Below, piece after piece: positions 53,750 to 63,395 of a stretch of 64,000 nucleotides of DNA (position 1 is the stretch's first letter; every line of letters starts with the position of its first letter). The translations under genes and the position numbers were made by a program. The notes beneath the pieces were generated by a model. It was not told the DNA's origin, searched no databases, and saw nothing but the letters and a program-made list of their open reading frames with translations. The DNA is from Clostridium_AD estertheticum_D (GTDB taxonomy: Bacteria > Bacillota > Clostridia > Clostridiales > Clostridiaceae): positions 1 through 64,000 of the forward strand of contig NZ_JAHLDM010000020.1 in NCBI RefSeq assembly GCF_018861295.1, written 5' to 3'.

Positions 53750-54829
53750 TTATAGTTTTTTTACAGTAAAATCCTTTAAACTTAATTTCCATTTTCCAAT
53801 AATATCTCCTTCTGCTCCATTACTACTTGCTTTAGGGATTACTTCATATGTCATATTATCCTCGCCAAAAGAAGAAAATATTATTTGAACCTTTTCTATA
53901 GGATAATCTTTTTCAAAATTAATTGGAATCATATCCCCATTTTCTACTTTATAAACTCTAATACATTTTCCTGTTTTTTCACTATTATACTGTACAAGCA
54001 AAAATTTTTCATCCATTGAAAATGTCATAAATTCGACTTTGCAATCAAATAATAAATCTATCGGTATTAAATCCTTTCCTATTGGTTTTTCTTTAGCCAT
54101 TATCCCAGATCCTCCGCCTTGTGATGATTGACCCGATTGATCTGCATTTCCCTGAGCTTGAACTTCAAGAGACTCATCGATATTGACAATACCAATAAAA
54201 GTATTTTTATTATAAGTACTAAATGCTATTTTATCTCCTTCATAGCCAAAATTCATGGGTCCAAATTCTTTTAATGGTACCATTATTTTATATAGCCTTG
54301 CTCCATCATCCTTTGAGTATGAATATTTAGGAATTCCAGATACATCAATAATTAAATTTGTCTTCACATTTTTTTTATCTCGGAATCTAATGCCTGTACC
54401 CTCTAGGAAAGCTTCCTTTTGTGGTGTATTGGTAATTTCGCTTATTTTATATTCGGCTCCATCCTTAACAATTTTAATAGAATATTCATCCACGCAAGAC
54501 AATGAACTACCTATAGACGTCCTAGTAACCCTCACCTTAAAAACTCCACTTCTACCAACCTCATTACTTTCTGTAACTTTATAACCTTTTATCTTCATAT
54601 TGCTAATTGGCAAATCAGTAGCTTTACGATACAAATCCTTAGTATATAACTTTTTACCATTTTCAAAATCTTCTTTCATTATAAAATTCATATAACTTAA
54701 AACTACATTGCTTGCAGTTTTAATTTCGAATGCATTTACTTTTGGCTTATCTTCTTCCTTTTTATTTGAGCATCCAGCAATAGACAAAATACAAAACAGT
54801 ATTAATAAACAGCTTAAAATTTTTTTCAA
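53750..54829 (-). CDS. Lipoprotein of unknown function
   Basis: 359 residues with lipoprotein signal peptide MKKILSCLLILFCILSIAGCS (lipobox SIAGC). The mature part is soluble with beta-rich character and no recognised domain; a low-complexity QSSQGGGSG loop lies near residue 235. The frame opens at TTG 54847; TTG 54829, six bases after AAGGGAGTG, gives a normal signal peptide. Monocistronic, divergent from the YkvI-like gene. Confidence 0.8.
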   Translation of the reverse strand: MKKILSCLLILFCILSIAGCSNKKEEDKPKVNAFEIKTASNVVLSYMNFIMKEDFENGKKLYTKDLYRKATDLPISNMKIKGYKVTESNEVGRSGVFKVRVTRTSIGSSLSCVDEYSIKIVKDGAEYKISEITNTPQKEAFLEGTGIRFRDKKNVKTNLIIDVSGIPKYSYSKDDGARLYKIMVPLKEFGPMNFGYEGDKIAFSTYNKNTFIGIVNIDESLEVQAQGNADQSGQSSQGGGSGIMAKEKPIGKDLIPIDLLFDCKVEFMTFSMDEKFLLVQYNSEKTGKCIRVYKVENGDMIPINFEKDYPIEKVQIIFSSFGEDNMTYEVIPKASSNGAEGDIIGKWKLSLKDFTVKKL

Positions 54830-55060
54830 TATTTTCACTCCCTTCAATTCATTTTTAATTATAGTTATAAATATACTTAATATTTATAAATTAAAATAAT
54901 TTATTATATTATAGTTTCCCTTAAACTAAATTTTTAATTTATATAATTATTATTTTCATTGAAATAATTGTTTTTTATTAAATAACACACATATATTTAT
55001 AAATATAAGCATCTTATTTAAGTGTGACTCTAAATTTAATAATTTTGTGGAGGAGATATC

Positions 55061-56134
55061 TTGAAAAAAACAATTGGTTTAATATTTCAAACCGCGGCTG
55101 TATTTATTGGTACTATAGTAGGTGCAGGCCTTGCTTCTGGTCAGGAAATAACTCAATTTTTCAGTACTTATGGCTATGTGAGTTTCTGGGGAATTCTTGT
55201 ATGTTGTTTAATTTATATTATAGTAAGTTCAATCATTGTTTCTATTAGCCTAAAAAATAAATTAAACTCCTATACTGAGCTTATAACTCTCGTAAGCCCA
55301 GGTTTTTTCGGTATAATCACGGATATTTTCACAAGTTTTTTCTTAGTAAGTGGTGCCGCCGTAATTCTCGCTGGAAGTGGTGCACTTCTTCACCAATATT
55401 TTGGCATTTCAAAATGGGTAGGAATTTTACTTATGGCTATAATCTCTTTATATACTGTGCTTAAGGATACTAAAGGATTAATAACTATAAATTCATTTAT
55501 AGTTCCAACCTTAATTACAATTATTGTAACCATATTCATTTTATATTTACTATTTTACAAAGATATGGTAAGTGCTACTTATATAAAGCAGATTCCCTCA
55601 TATAAGAATAATATAATACCTGCTCAATGGTTTTTTTCAGCTTTGCTTTATGCAGGTTTTAATATGTTATGTTGTAGTGGTGTACTAGTCCCCCTAAGTC
55701 AAGAAATTAAATATAAACGAGTTCTTATTCCCGGTGTTATAATAGGGGCCTTAGGCCTAACTATCTTATGTTATTTGATAAATACAATGCTTTTATTAAA
55801 TATTCCTCAAATTTTTGAATATGAAATTCCCCTTCTCTATATAACACACCGCTTTGGCATGTTAATGCAAATTTTTCTACTTTGCATAATCTTTTGTGAA
55901 ATGTTTTCAACTGAAGTTTCCAATATCTATAGTGTTGGAAAAACTCTAGAGAAAAAGTTTGATATTTCTTATAAGAAAGCTGTTTTATTAATACTTGTTG
56001 TAGCTTTGCCTATCTCTCAAATTGGCTTTAAAACTCTAATCAAAGTCCTCTATCCTGGTTTTGGTGCAATAAGTTTTATATTTTTAATTCAATGCATTTT
56101 GTTTTATAAGAAAACTACTAAAAGACAGAATTGA
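55061..56134 (+). CDS. YkvI-like membrane transporter
   Basis: 357 residues with about ten membrane helices. The N-terminus (FQTAAVFIGTIVGAGLASGQEITQFFSTYG) with its GAG..SGQE pattern is characteristic of YkvI-family proteins, which are related to amino acid/sodium symporters. Substrate unknown. Starts at TTG 55061 behind GGAGGAG; no ATG is well placed. The radical SAM gene follows after 70 bases. Confidence 0.85.
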   Translation: MKKTIGLIFQTAAVFIGTIVGAGLASGQEITQFFSTYGYVSFWGILVCCLIYIIVSSIIVSISLKNKLNSYTELITLVSPGFFGIITDIFTSFFLVSGAAVILAGSGALLHQYFGISKWVGILLMAIISLYTVLKDTKGLITINSFIVPTLITIIVTIFILYLLFYKDMVSATYIKQIPSYKNNIIPAQWFFSALLYAGFNMLCCSGVLVPLSQEIKYKRVLIPGVIIGALGLTILCYLINTMLLLNIPQIFEYEIPLLYITHRFGMLMQIFLLCIIFCEMFSTEVSNIYSVGKTLEKKFDISYKKAVLLILVVALPISQIGFKTLIKVLYPGFGAISFIFLIQCILFYKKTTKRQN

Positions 56135-56204
56135 CATTGTATATATCGAAGTTGTACAATTCTTATATATTCTAAGACTTGTAATTATAAATCAAGGAGA
56201 TAAA

Positions 56205-57143
56205 ATGAAAAATAAAAACACAAAAAAATTAGATGCCTCAACCTCTTTAGACATACTAAAAAAATGCAATTTATGTCCTAGGAAATGTTTTGTTAATAGA
56301 TTAGATGGTGAATTAGGCTATTGCAACGCTTCTGGGTATATAAAAGTAGCTAAAGTTTCCTTGCATTATTGGGAAGAACCTTGTATTTCAGGTGACTTAG
56401 GTTCTGGCACTGTATTTTTTTCAAATTGCAATCTGAAATGTGTATTTTGCCAAAATTATAAAATAAGTCATGATGGCTATGGAAAAACAATATCTATAAA
56501 TCGCCTTAGTGAAATTTTTTTAGAGCAGCAGAAAAGGGGGGCACTCAATATAAATTTAGTTACGCCAACTCACTACGTCCCCCAGATAATAGAGTCCTTA
56601 AAACTGGCTAAACAAAGCGGTCTTAGTATTCCTATTCTCTATAATTCAAATGGATATGAAAATATAGACACCATTAAGTCACTCAAAGGATTCATTGATG
56701 TTTACCTCCCAGACTTAAAATATTATGCAGACAAATATGCTCTTAAATATTCAAAAGCACCTAATTATTTTAATACTGCAAGTAAAGTTATTACTGAAAT
56801 GGTCTCACAAGTAGGGAAAGTAAAATTTGATGATAATGGTATAATTCAAAAGGGAGTAATAATTAGACATCTAATGCTACCTGGCTTATTATTTGATTCT
56901 AAAAAAGTAATAGACTTCATACACACTACCTTTAATGATGATGTTTATATTAGCTTAATGAATCAATATACCCCCCTACATGTAGAAACTAAATTTCCTG
57001 AAATAAACAAGATACTAAACCAGGATCATTATGATGCTTTAATAAACTACTGCTTAAACTTAGGGATAACAAAATGTTTTATTCAAGATAGTGGAACTTC
57101 CTCGCCTGATTTTATACCCGATTTTAATTTAAGTGGAATATAA
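56205..57143 (+). CDS. Radical SAM protein, PflA-like
   Basis: 312 residues. An N-terminal cysteine cluster CNLCPRKC...C (residues 21-40) precedes the SAM cluster CNLKCVFC (Cys75, Cys79, Cys82). This double arrangement is typical of the group annotated as pyruvate formate-lyase activating enzyme-like (COG1313), whose substrate is unknown. AAGGAG precedes the ATG. It ends in a bidirectional terminator. Confidence 0.9.
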   Translation: MKNKNTKKLDASTSLDILKKCNLCPRKCFVNRLDGELGYCNASGYIKVAKVSLHYWEEPCISGDLGSGTVFFSNCNLKCVFCQNYKISHDGYGKTISINRLSEIFLEQQKRGALNINLVTPTHYVPQIIESLKLAKQSGLSIPILYNSNGYENIDTIKSLKGFIDVYLPDLKYYADKYALKYSKAPNYFNTASKVITEMVSQVGKVKFDDNGIIQKGVIIRHLMLPGLLFDSKKVIDFIHTTFNDDVYISLMNQYTPLHVETKFPEINKILNQDHYDALINYCLNLGITKCFIQDSGTSSPDFIPDFNLSGI

Positions 57144-57175
57144 TAATATTGTAACCTGTTTCATCTTCTAATAAT

Positions 57176-57212
57176 TAAAGGCCTCCATGATTAAATCATG
57201 GAGGCCTTTAAT
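57176..57212. terminator. Bidirectional terminator
   Basis: AAAGGCCTCCATGAT and ATCATGGAGGCCTTT form a 15-bp perfect stem around TAA, with T-rich tails on both strands, between convergent genes. Confidence 0.92.
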
Positions 57213-57877
57213 TATTCTATATAACTTATGCTATCATTTTTATGAAAATTAAATTTTAAATTTTTAAAACAAAAATATAAAATAAAGGCGAATATTATGC
57301 CCGCAATAACATCTACAAAATAATGCTGTTTTATAAACATAGTAGATAAAATTATAGAGAAAGACATAATAATACAAATCACCTTTATGCATTTGCTAAC
57401 CTTTTCAGATTCATAAATATACAAAGTTATAAGAACTGAATTTAAAACATGAATACTAGGAAAACAGTTATAGGGGTTGTCAGCCGCGTATAAACTCAAA
57501 ACCAAATTGCTAAAAAAATCTGTTCCTAATATTACTGGTCTTGGAACATATGTTGGATAAAAATAGTATATTATGTAGCATATAATCATACCTAGGTTTA
57601 ACGTTATAAGTAGTTTAAAATATTTTTCTTTATCATATATACATAAGATAACTGAAAAAATTGCTATAAATATATACCAAGATATATAGGGTATTATAAA
57701 AAACTTGTTAAAAGGTACTAATTTATCCATAAATGTTAATAGTTCTTTAGTATTTCCTCTATATTGATTAAGCAGAGGATAAGTCAAACTTATTAATGGT
57801 ATGCTTAACGCAAACATTCCTCTTTTAATAACATCTTTCCATTGATATGTTACGGCTTTCTTTTGTAATTGTTCCAT
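57212..57877 (-). CDS. PAP2-like membrane phosphatase, divergent branch
   Basis: 221 residues, six membrane helices. Motif 2 is CFPSIHVLNS and motif 3 STMFIKQHYFVDVIAG, which keeps the catalytic His but has Thr-Met where PAP2 has Arg. This variant is found in the inositol phosphorylceramide synthase-like branch. Motif 1 would be YVPRP. Substrate unknown; the altered motif 3 suggests something other than simple lipid phosphate hydrolysis. GGGGAAAG precedes the ATG. Confidence 0.85.
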   Translation of the reverse strand: MEQLQKKAVTYQWKDVIKRGMFALSIPLISLTYPLLNQYRGNTKELLTFMDKLVPFNKFFIIPYISWYIFIAIFSVILCIYDKEKYFKLLITLNLGMIICYIIYYFYPTYVPRPVILGTDFFSNLVLSLYAADNPYNCFPSIHVLNSVLITLYIYESEKVSKCIKVICIIMSFSIILSTMFIKQHYFVDVIAGIIFAFILYFCFKNLKFNFHKNDSISYIE

Positions 57878-57905
57878 CTTCTTTCCCCTGCTTCCCTAAC
57901 AATAA

Positions 57906-59705
57906 CTATATCTTATATTTCTTTAAATCCTCTTTAAATGAACTTGTTATCTTTTTGAACTCATGTATACTGTCTATTAGCTTCTTAATTTCATTTGTAT
58001 AAGTTCCAACACTTGCACTTACCTCTTCTGAGGATGCAGAATTTTCCTCTGAAATTGCGGCTAAAGACTCTATTGTTTCATATATGTTTGCAATAGATTT
58101 AGCTTCTCTATCTAACTCATTTATAGTATCTATCATTGCTGTTGAAACTGTTCTAACAGACATAGTGGCCTCATAACTTATATCTCTTACATCCTCTAGT
58201 CCCTTAGTCTCATTTTGCAAAATATCATATTGATCACCAATTTTATCAACAAGTACATTTATATCCTTAACAAACTCAATCAAATTGCTGTTGATTTCTT
58301 CCACAGCGCTCTTAGACTGTTCTGCAAGCTTTCTAACTTCATCTGCGACAACAGCAAATCCTTTTCCTTGTTCACCTGCACGTGCAGCCTCTATGGATGC
58401 ATTAAGAGCAAGTAAGTTTGTTTGCTCAGAAATTTGAGAAACAATCGATACTATGCTTGTTATGTCATGAGCCTTAGTTTCAAGCTTTATCCCATTATCT
58501 TTAACTTCTTGAAATTTTTCTAAAGTCCCAAGTATATTTTTACTTGTTTTATCAACACTTTCATAGCTATTGTTTATCTTTTCAAGAGCTTTTTCTAATT
58601 CATCCTTATTATCATTCTCATTTTTAACAATATCTTTAAGCGATCTAATATTATCATTTAAGATTAAAACAGCATTTTCAGTACTCTCAGCTTGACTTAC
58701 AGAAGTATCCGCCATTTGCTCAACTACTACTGATATATCCTCTGAAGTATCTTTCATTCTACTAGAAATCGTATTTATGTTTTGCGCAAAAGTATCCATC
58801 TCGTCAGTTACACCTTTAAACTCAACAAAATCTGCTCTAAATCCTTTTTTATATTTCTTAATGTTTTTGTATAACTCTTCGTACTCATCCCCAGTAACTA
58901 TATCTCCATCTTCAACATAATTATTGCTATTAATCTGGTCTATAGTTTGCATGATTAGCTTTGCAGGTCTTCCCATTATAAAAGATGCAAGACTTGATGC
59001 TACTCCAGAAATGATAGAGAAACCTAATACTTTTAAAATATCACCTGTACCAATTAATATCATTGCCCCAATTAAAGATATAATAAATGTAACTAGACCT
59101 ACTTTACCATGAGTATTATTAATAAAGCCTAATGATAGGATTTTATTAATTTTATATGTTTTTTTATAGTAAATATCCTTATCAAATGTAAGCTTTAAAC
59201 TTAAACTATCTGAAGTTTTATCTAATTGCTCAATTTGAACTTTTTCATTAAAATACTCACATGTACCATCTAATAGCCCTAAAAAATAATCAAACATCGC
59301 TCTCTTAGAATTATAAGTAAAAATAGCTTCCCTACTTGAAATGGGGGTTATCCCTACTAACGGTGGTTTGGCTCCGGCAAATTTCTTTGTCATTACAACA
59401 TGTATATCAAACAGCGATTTTAAAAATGAGTATACATTTTCAGTGTTAAAAAATGCAGGAAAATCTCTATAAAATGCTGTCAAATTATCTTTTCCTATGG
59501 TTCTCCATAATACATCAATAGGTACATTTTGGTTTTTAGATATATCGCCAATTACATTTTTAACTTGGCTATCATCTACGTTCTCCACCGGTGAAAATAT
59601 TTTTCGAGAATTCCACCCCACAGATTTCATCGCATTATTAACCGTATCATCGCCATAAAGTTTTCTACAAGTTTTCATCCAAGTAGCTACTACTGTTCCT
59701 TTCAT
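57906..59705 (-). CDS. H-NOX-containing methyl-accepting chemotaxis protein
   Basis: Heme gas sensor fused to a chemoreceptor, as known from Clostridium and Thermoanaerobacter. Residues 1-180 are an H-NOX domain. In the numbering of the Caldanaerobacter (Thermoanaerobacter) tengcongensis protein, the heme ligand His102, Pro115 and the YxSxR motif (Tyr131, Ser133, Arg135) are at identical positions. The distal-pocket hydrogen-bonding residues Trp9, Asn74 and Tyr140 that allow O2 binding are also kept. Two membrane helices follow (about 202-246), then the cytoplasmic signalling helices with the tip EQTNLLALNASIEAARAGEQGKGFAVVADEVRKLAEQS. No periplasmic sensor. The receptor probably directs the cell away from O2 or NO. 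No chemotaxis operon is nearby. Confidence 0.95.
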   Translation of the reverse strand: MKGTVVATWMKTCRKLYGDDTVNNAMKSVGWNSRKIFSPVENVDDSQVKNVIGDISKNQNVPIDVLWRTIGKDNLTAFYRDFPAFFNTENVYSFLKSLFDIHVVMTKKFAGAKPPLVGITPISSREAIFTYNSKRAMFDYFLGLLDGTCEYFNEKVQIEQLDKTSDSLSLKLTFDKDIYYKKTYKINKILSLGFINNTHGKVGLVTFIISLIGAMILIGTGDILKVLGFSIISGVASSLASFIMGRPAKLIMQTIDQINSNNYVEDGDIVTGDEYEELYKNIKKYKKGFRADFVEFKGVTDEMDTFAQNINTISSRMKDTSEDISVVVEQMADTSVSQAESTENAVLILNDNIRSLKDIVKNENDNKDELEKALEKINNSYESVDKTSKNILGTLEKFQEVKDNGIKLETKAHDITSIVSIVSQISEQTNLLALNASIEAARAGEQGKGFAVVADEVRKLAEQSKSAVEEINSNLIEFVKDINVLVDKIGDQYDILQNETKGLEDVRDISYEATMSVRTVSTAMIDTINELDREAKSIANIYETIESLAAISEENSASSEEVSASVGTYTNEIKKLIDSIHEFKKITSSFKEDLKKYKI

Positions 59706-59926
59706 AATACTATCCCCCCTTGTTCCTCTATTGATTATCCTTTATTTTTAAAATCAATAGTTAATTCCCCATTAATTCATAGCCGTTATTACATGCTTCA
59801 TGCATACTTTCTATTATAAACCATCAGTAGTGTTTTGTTAATACTATTAATTATTAATTAATCATTTTTATTCTATAATTAATGTTAAATTTCATTTATA
59901 AATAGTATATCTACCATAAAAGATAA

Positions 59927-60592
59927 TTATAACTTAAACTGTATGCTATCTAGTTTTGCAATTACCTTGATGTCATTGTGAGGAACTGTATCTGTTTTCA
60001 ATGAAATTCTATTACTTATTAAGAGCACTTTGTTACTATCTAGTTTTTTTATCTGCCTTAATACTCTTTCTCCATTATAATCTAATAATGAAATAGCATT
60101 GTTTTCAATTTCATGAGTCAAATGTGCAAAAGCAATATCTCCACTACAAATTCTGAACCCAAGCATATCATCATTTTCTATTTCTAAAAATAATACTTTA
60201 TCTTGAGCGTATCCTTCTACTTTATTTGATATTATTGGCATTTGTTTCTTACCTATAGCTTTAACTAAATCATATTTATAAATAGCAACATCTTTTAAAA
60301 CTGAACTAAAAGCATCGTTCCAAACTTCATTTACTTTTCCTGCGATTGGTCTCTCAAGTTTTGGATTTCTTTCCTCCCTCTCCACAGCATCTTCAAATGC
60401 CACAGACCTATCTTCTATTTCTTCTCCTAAAATCTTAGATATTTTTTCTAAAAGTTTTTCATTTATAACTTTTTTACCTAATTCGATATCATTAATAAAA
60501 CCTTCAGAAACTCCAATTTTTTTACCTAATTGTTTTTGGCTTACCTCTTTTGTTTCTCTTACTTGTTTAATTCTGTCTCCTACTCTACTCAT
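59927..60592 (-). CDS. XRE-family regulator with LexA/S24-like C-terminal domain, catalytic Ser missing
   Basis: 221 residues. An N-terminal helix-turn-helix (about 8-62: RIKQVRETKEVSQKQLGKKIGVSEGFINDIELGKKV). The C-terminal half (about 115-221) resembles the S24/LexA fold (ENDDMLGFRICSGDIAFA, NNAISLLDYNGERVLRQIKKL), but the Ser of the GDSM-type motif is Asp and the Lys is not clearly kept. It therefore probably cannot self-cleave. The frame opens at TTG 60610, inside the Shine-Dalgarno region; ATG 60592 is preferred. No phage genes are near. Target unknown. Confidence 0.8.
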   Translation of the reverse strand: MSRVGDRIKQVRETKEVSQKQLGKKIGVSEGFINDIELGKKVINEKLLEKISKILGEEIEDRSVAFEDAVEREERNPKLERPIAGKVNEVWNDAFSSVLKDVAIYKYDLVKAIGKKQMPIISNKVEGYAQDKVLFLEIENDDMLGFRICSGDIAFAHLTHEIENNAISLLDYNGERVLRQIKKLDSNKVLLISNRISLKTDTVPHNDIKVIAKLDSIQFKL

Positions 60593-60710
60593 AATTTTCC
60601 GCCTTTCCAATTGAATAATTGTTTTTAATCATTTAATTATAATTTTACACCATTTCGGGTCTATATAAAAATTTTTATTTAAAATTTATATTTATATATA
60701 CAACGAAATA

Positions 60711-60745
60711 TAAATCCTCTGCTTATAGCAGAAGATTTATATTTT
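60711..60745 (-). terminator. Intrinsic terminator after the DUF3783 gene
   Basis: On the minus strand AAATCTTCTGC pairs with AGCAGAGGATTT with small bulges around TATA, followed by an AT-rich tail; it lies just after the stop codon. Confidence 0.6.
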
Positions 60746-60757
60746 GGATCATGTACC

Positions 60758-61135
60758 TTATTTACTTTTCTTGTAAGCTTCTCTTTCTGCAATCAGATGA
60801 CGCATAAGATAGCTAACTGTCCAATTAATAGATGTCGGTGTAACTGCTGCAAGTATTGTCTCACTGCTTTTAATTTGTCTTATATCATCAATTAGCTCAT
60901 ACAATTCCTTATCAGCAAAATTACTAAATATAAGTAATTTTTCATTAGGTAATTCAATATTACCCTCTATTTTTTTAATATCTTGTAATACTTCTCTAAT
61001 TGTTACGTTACCCATATTTTTTTCAATTACTATGCAAGGTAATATATTTTGTTTTACTAGTAAATCATTAAATTTTTCTTCATCTGCACCAGTTAGTCCA
61101 TATGCAAGGATAACTTTTTCATTAATAAGATCCAC
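60758..61135 (-). CDS. DUF3783 protein, unknown function
   Basis: 125 residues. VILAYGLTGADEEKFNDLL and the C-terminal AAVTPTSINWTVSYLMRHLIAEREAY are the DUF3783 pattern, common in clostridia; no function known. It starts at GTG behind AGGGGGG. It lies 41 bases after the cyclophilin gene and is probably cotranscribed with it. Confidence 0.85.
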   Translation of the reverse strand: MDLINEKVILAYGLTGADEEKFNDLLVKQNILPCIVIEKNMGNVTIREVLQDIKKIEGNIELPNEKLLIFSNFADKELYELIDDIRQIKSSETILAAVTPTSINWTVSYLMRHLIAEREAYKKSK

Positions 61136-61176
61136 ACTATATCCCCCCTACAATTTATTATTTTATTTATATATAT

Positions 61177-61695
61177 TTACTTTATTTTTTTTGGTTCACT
61201 GTACTTAATTCCTAAAGTATCAACACTCATATCTTTTATCTTTTGCTCTTTGTTTGGTTTATCTCTAAAATCTCTTTCGACCTTAGCTATTTCTAAAACA
61301 TTTTCCATTCCTTCAGTTACTTTACCAAAAGCTGCATAACTTCCATCTAAATGATAAGAATTAGCCACCATAATAAAGAACTGGCTTCCTGCTGAATCTG
61401 AATCATTAGATCTAGCCATTGATAAAACACCCGTTGAATGTTTTAAATCATTTTTAAATTTATTAGAAGAGAACTCACCCTTTATAGAATAGTCTGGTCC
61501 ACCAACGCCTGTTCCTTCAGGACAGCCACCTTGAATCATAAATCCTGGAATTACTCTATGAAAAACAAGTCCATTATAAAAGCCCTTATTTATAAGGCTA
61601 ATAAAATTATTTACCGTGTTTGGTGCAACCTCTGGATATAACTCAGCCTTTATCACTTTTCCATCTTGCATATTAATTGTTACTATTGGATTCAT
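61177..61695 (-). CDS. Cyclophilin-type peptidyl-prolyl cis-trans isomerase
   Basis: 172 residues, one complete cyclophilin domain: TVNNFISLINKGFYNGLVFHRVIPGFMIQGGCPEGTG with the catalytic Arg, GVLSMARSNDSDSAGSQFFIM and LDGSYAAFGKV. No signal peptide, so cytoplasmic. GAGGAGAGGTAAATAT precedes the ATG. It sits upstream of the DUF3783 gene. Confidence 0.93.
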   Translation of the reverse strand: MNPIVTINMQDGKVIKAELYPEVAPNTVNNFISLINKGFYNGLVFHRVIPGFMIQGGCPEGTGVGGPDYSIKGEFSSNKFKNDLKHSTGVLSMARSNDSDSAGSQFFIMVANSYHLDGSYAAFGKVTEGMENVLEIAKVERDFRDKPNKEQKIKDMSVDTLGIKYSEPKKIK

Positions 61696-61836
61696 ATATT
61701 TACCTCTCCTCTTGTTATGTATTCATTATAAATTATATCACATTTTATATCATTTACTATTTTATATATATAAGGACACCCTCAAAAATAATTAGTAAGT
61801 CCTACCTATTCTTAAGAATGTCATCCTATTCATAAG

Positions 61837-62277
61837 TTAAATATTTTCCTTACCAACGCTTATTCGTAAACTCATTTTTTCTTGTGGTTCTTCTAATTTT
61901 ATTTGGATATTTCCTCCAGGAAGTATTATCAAAGAATATTTTTCTAGCATGTCTATCTCTCGATTTATGTCGATATTAACTATATCTATTTCTAAGTTAT
62001 CTAAGGGCTCTCCTTTGTCATACTTATAGCCAATGGCGAGCCCCCCGAATGTAGTTGTATCTTTCAATTGTTTATCATCATTTGTAATAATTAAATGCGC
62101 AGTGTTCTTATTCTCTTCAACTTTACATACTAAATGATTTATAACACATAAGCAATTATTTTGCACAGGATTGTCTATAGTTATGCAATTAATTTTATTT
62201 ATCCTTTCAATTTTCATATTAAATGTATCCTGATCTACGTAGCATTCATTATCTTTTTTCAATTGAAATACTCTCAT
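61837..62277 (-). CDS. Hypothetical protein, 146 residues
   Basis: Not recognised. Soluble, beta-rich by appearance, with several cysteines (CYVD, CITID, CLCV, C). No signal peptide. AAGGTG precedes the ATG at 62277. Stands between murI and the cyclophilin gene with an R1 repeat upstream. No motif gives a function. Confidence 0.7.
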   Translation of the reverse strand: MRVFQLKKDNECYVDQDTFNMKIERINKINCITIDNPVQNNCLCVINHLVCKVEENKNTAHLIITNDDKQLKDTTTFGGLAIGYKYDKGEPLDNLEIDIVNIDINREIDMLEKYSLIILPGGNIQIKLEEPQEKMSLRISVGKENI

Positions 62278-62380
62278 TTTATCACCTTATTTCTGTTGTT
62301 TCTTTTTATAGTTTATACTATTCACCTAGTCATACTATTGCTATAATTAATTTAATTTTAGATATATATTACATACACTA

Positions 62381-62534
62381 TTAAATCATCTCCTGGGTCG
62401 CTGCAACAGCTTCGAAGAAGATGCATTGACGACTTCAGAAGGAAATTTATTTTCCCACTGAAGTTTTCCATTTATTAAAGTATGCAACTCCCACTTGTAA
62501 AATTGGGCGACTTTCCTTCTGAAATGTCGTTAAA
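62381..62534 (+). repeat. R1 repeat, full-length copy (R1-5)
   Basis: Carries every part of the family: left end TTAAATCATCTCCTGGG, the long left segment (CAGCTTCGAAGAAGATGCATT), arm GACGACTTCAGAAGG, inner hairpin CCCA/TGGG, outer arm CCTTCTGAAATGTCGTTAAA. Best reference copy. It lies between murI and the 146-residue gene. Confidence 0.88.
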
Positions 62535-62536
62535 AC

Positions 62537-62578
62537 AAAAACAGCCTAAAACTAATTTAATTAGTCTTAAACTGCTTT
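62537..62578 (-). terminator. Intrinsic terminator after murI
   Basis: On the minus strand AGCAGTTTAAGACTAATT pairs imperfectly with AATTAGTTTTAGGCTGTT and runs into TTTGTTTT. It lies about 45 bases after the murI stop codon and abuts the R1 repeat. Confidence 0.7.
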
Positions 62579-62621
62579 TATATGTATATACAATAATTTC
62601 TCTTAAATCCTTTTAATAAGA

Positions 62622-63395
62622 TTATAGTTTTAATAATTTATAACTTAAATCTATTGTATTATCATTCGTAGAGGAACTATATATAGTTACAATACCCTTT
62701 GTCTTCTTTTCATTTAAAAGATTTTTACAATTAAGTTGTCTTTTTAGTTGATTCACAGTGCCTATACTTCCATCAATTATAATAGTTTTTTCTCCAACAA
62801 TCTTAATTAATTCTTTTTTTATAAATGGATAATGAGTACATCCAAGCACTATAGCTGCTACGTCTAAATGACTAAACTCTTTTAACTTTTCTTTTAAGTA
62901 CTCATTAATCTCATCGCCATCTATAATTCCATTTTCGATAAGCTCAACTAGGCCCGCACAAGGCAAAGGTATTATATCGACTTCTTTGTTGTACAACTTC
63001 ATTAAATTATCGAACTTTTTTTCAGTTAAAGTCATAGGAGTTGCCATAATAATTACGCTTTTACCCCTACTAACTTCTACAGCAGGCTTTAGTGCTGGCT
63101 CTATACCAATTATAGGTATATCTTTATATTGCCTTCGAAGTGCATCAATAGCCGCACTAGTAGCAGTATTACAAGCAATCACTACTACTTTTACCCCTTT
63201 TTCCAAAAGAAAATCTACCGCTTTAAACGTTAATTTCCTAACTTCATTTACATTTTTAATTCCATAGGGTGCATTTAATGAGTCTCCAAAATAAACAAAA
63301 TCTTCATTGGGAAGCACTTTTAAAGATTCCTTTAACACACTTATTCCACCTACTCCTGAATCAAAAAATCCTATCGGTCTTTCTCTATTATTCAC
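62622..63395 (-). CDS. murI: Glutamate racemase
   Basis: Makes D-glutamate for MurD. IGFFDSGVGGISVLKE, the catalytic Cys75 (VIACNTATS) and Cys186 (VLGCTHYPF) are present. 257 residues is normal. The start is GTG 63395 with GGTGG seven bases upstream; the ATG alternatives are further in. Single gene with its own terminator. Confidence 0.96.
   Translation of the reverse strand: MNNRERPIGFFDSGVGGISVLKESLKVLPNEDFVYFGDSLNAPYGIKNVNEVRKLTFKAVDFLLEKGVKVVVIACNTATSAAIDALRRQYKDIPIIGIEPALKPAVEVSRGKSVIIMATPMTLTEKKFDNLMKLYNKEVDIIPLPCAGLVELIENGIIDGDEINEYLKEKLKEFSHLDVAAIVLGCTHYPFIKKELIKIVGEKTIIIDGSIGTVNQLKRQLNCKNLLNEKKTKGIVTIYSSSTNDNTIDLSYKLLKL

Noticed and set aside
55024..55248. 74-codon frame overlapping the YkvI-like gene start
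   Set aside because: Other-frame shadow without ribosome binding site; the TTG start at 55061 in the main frame has a strong one.
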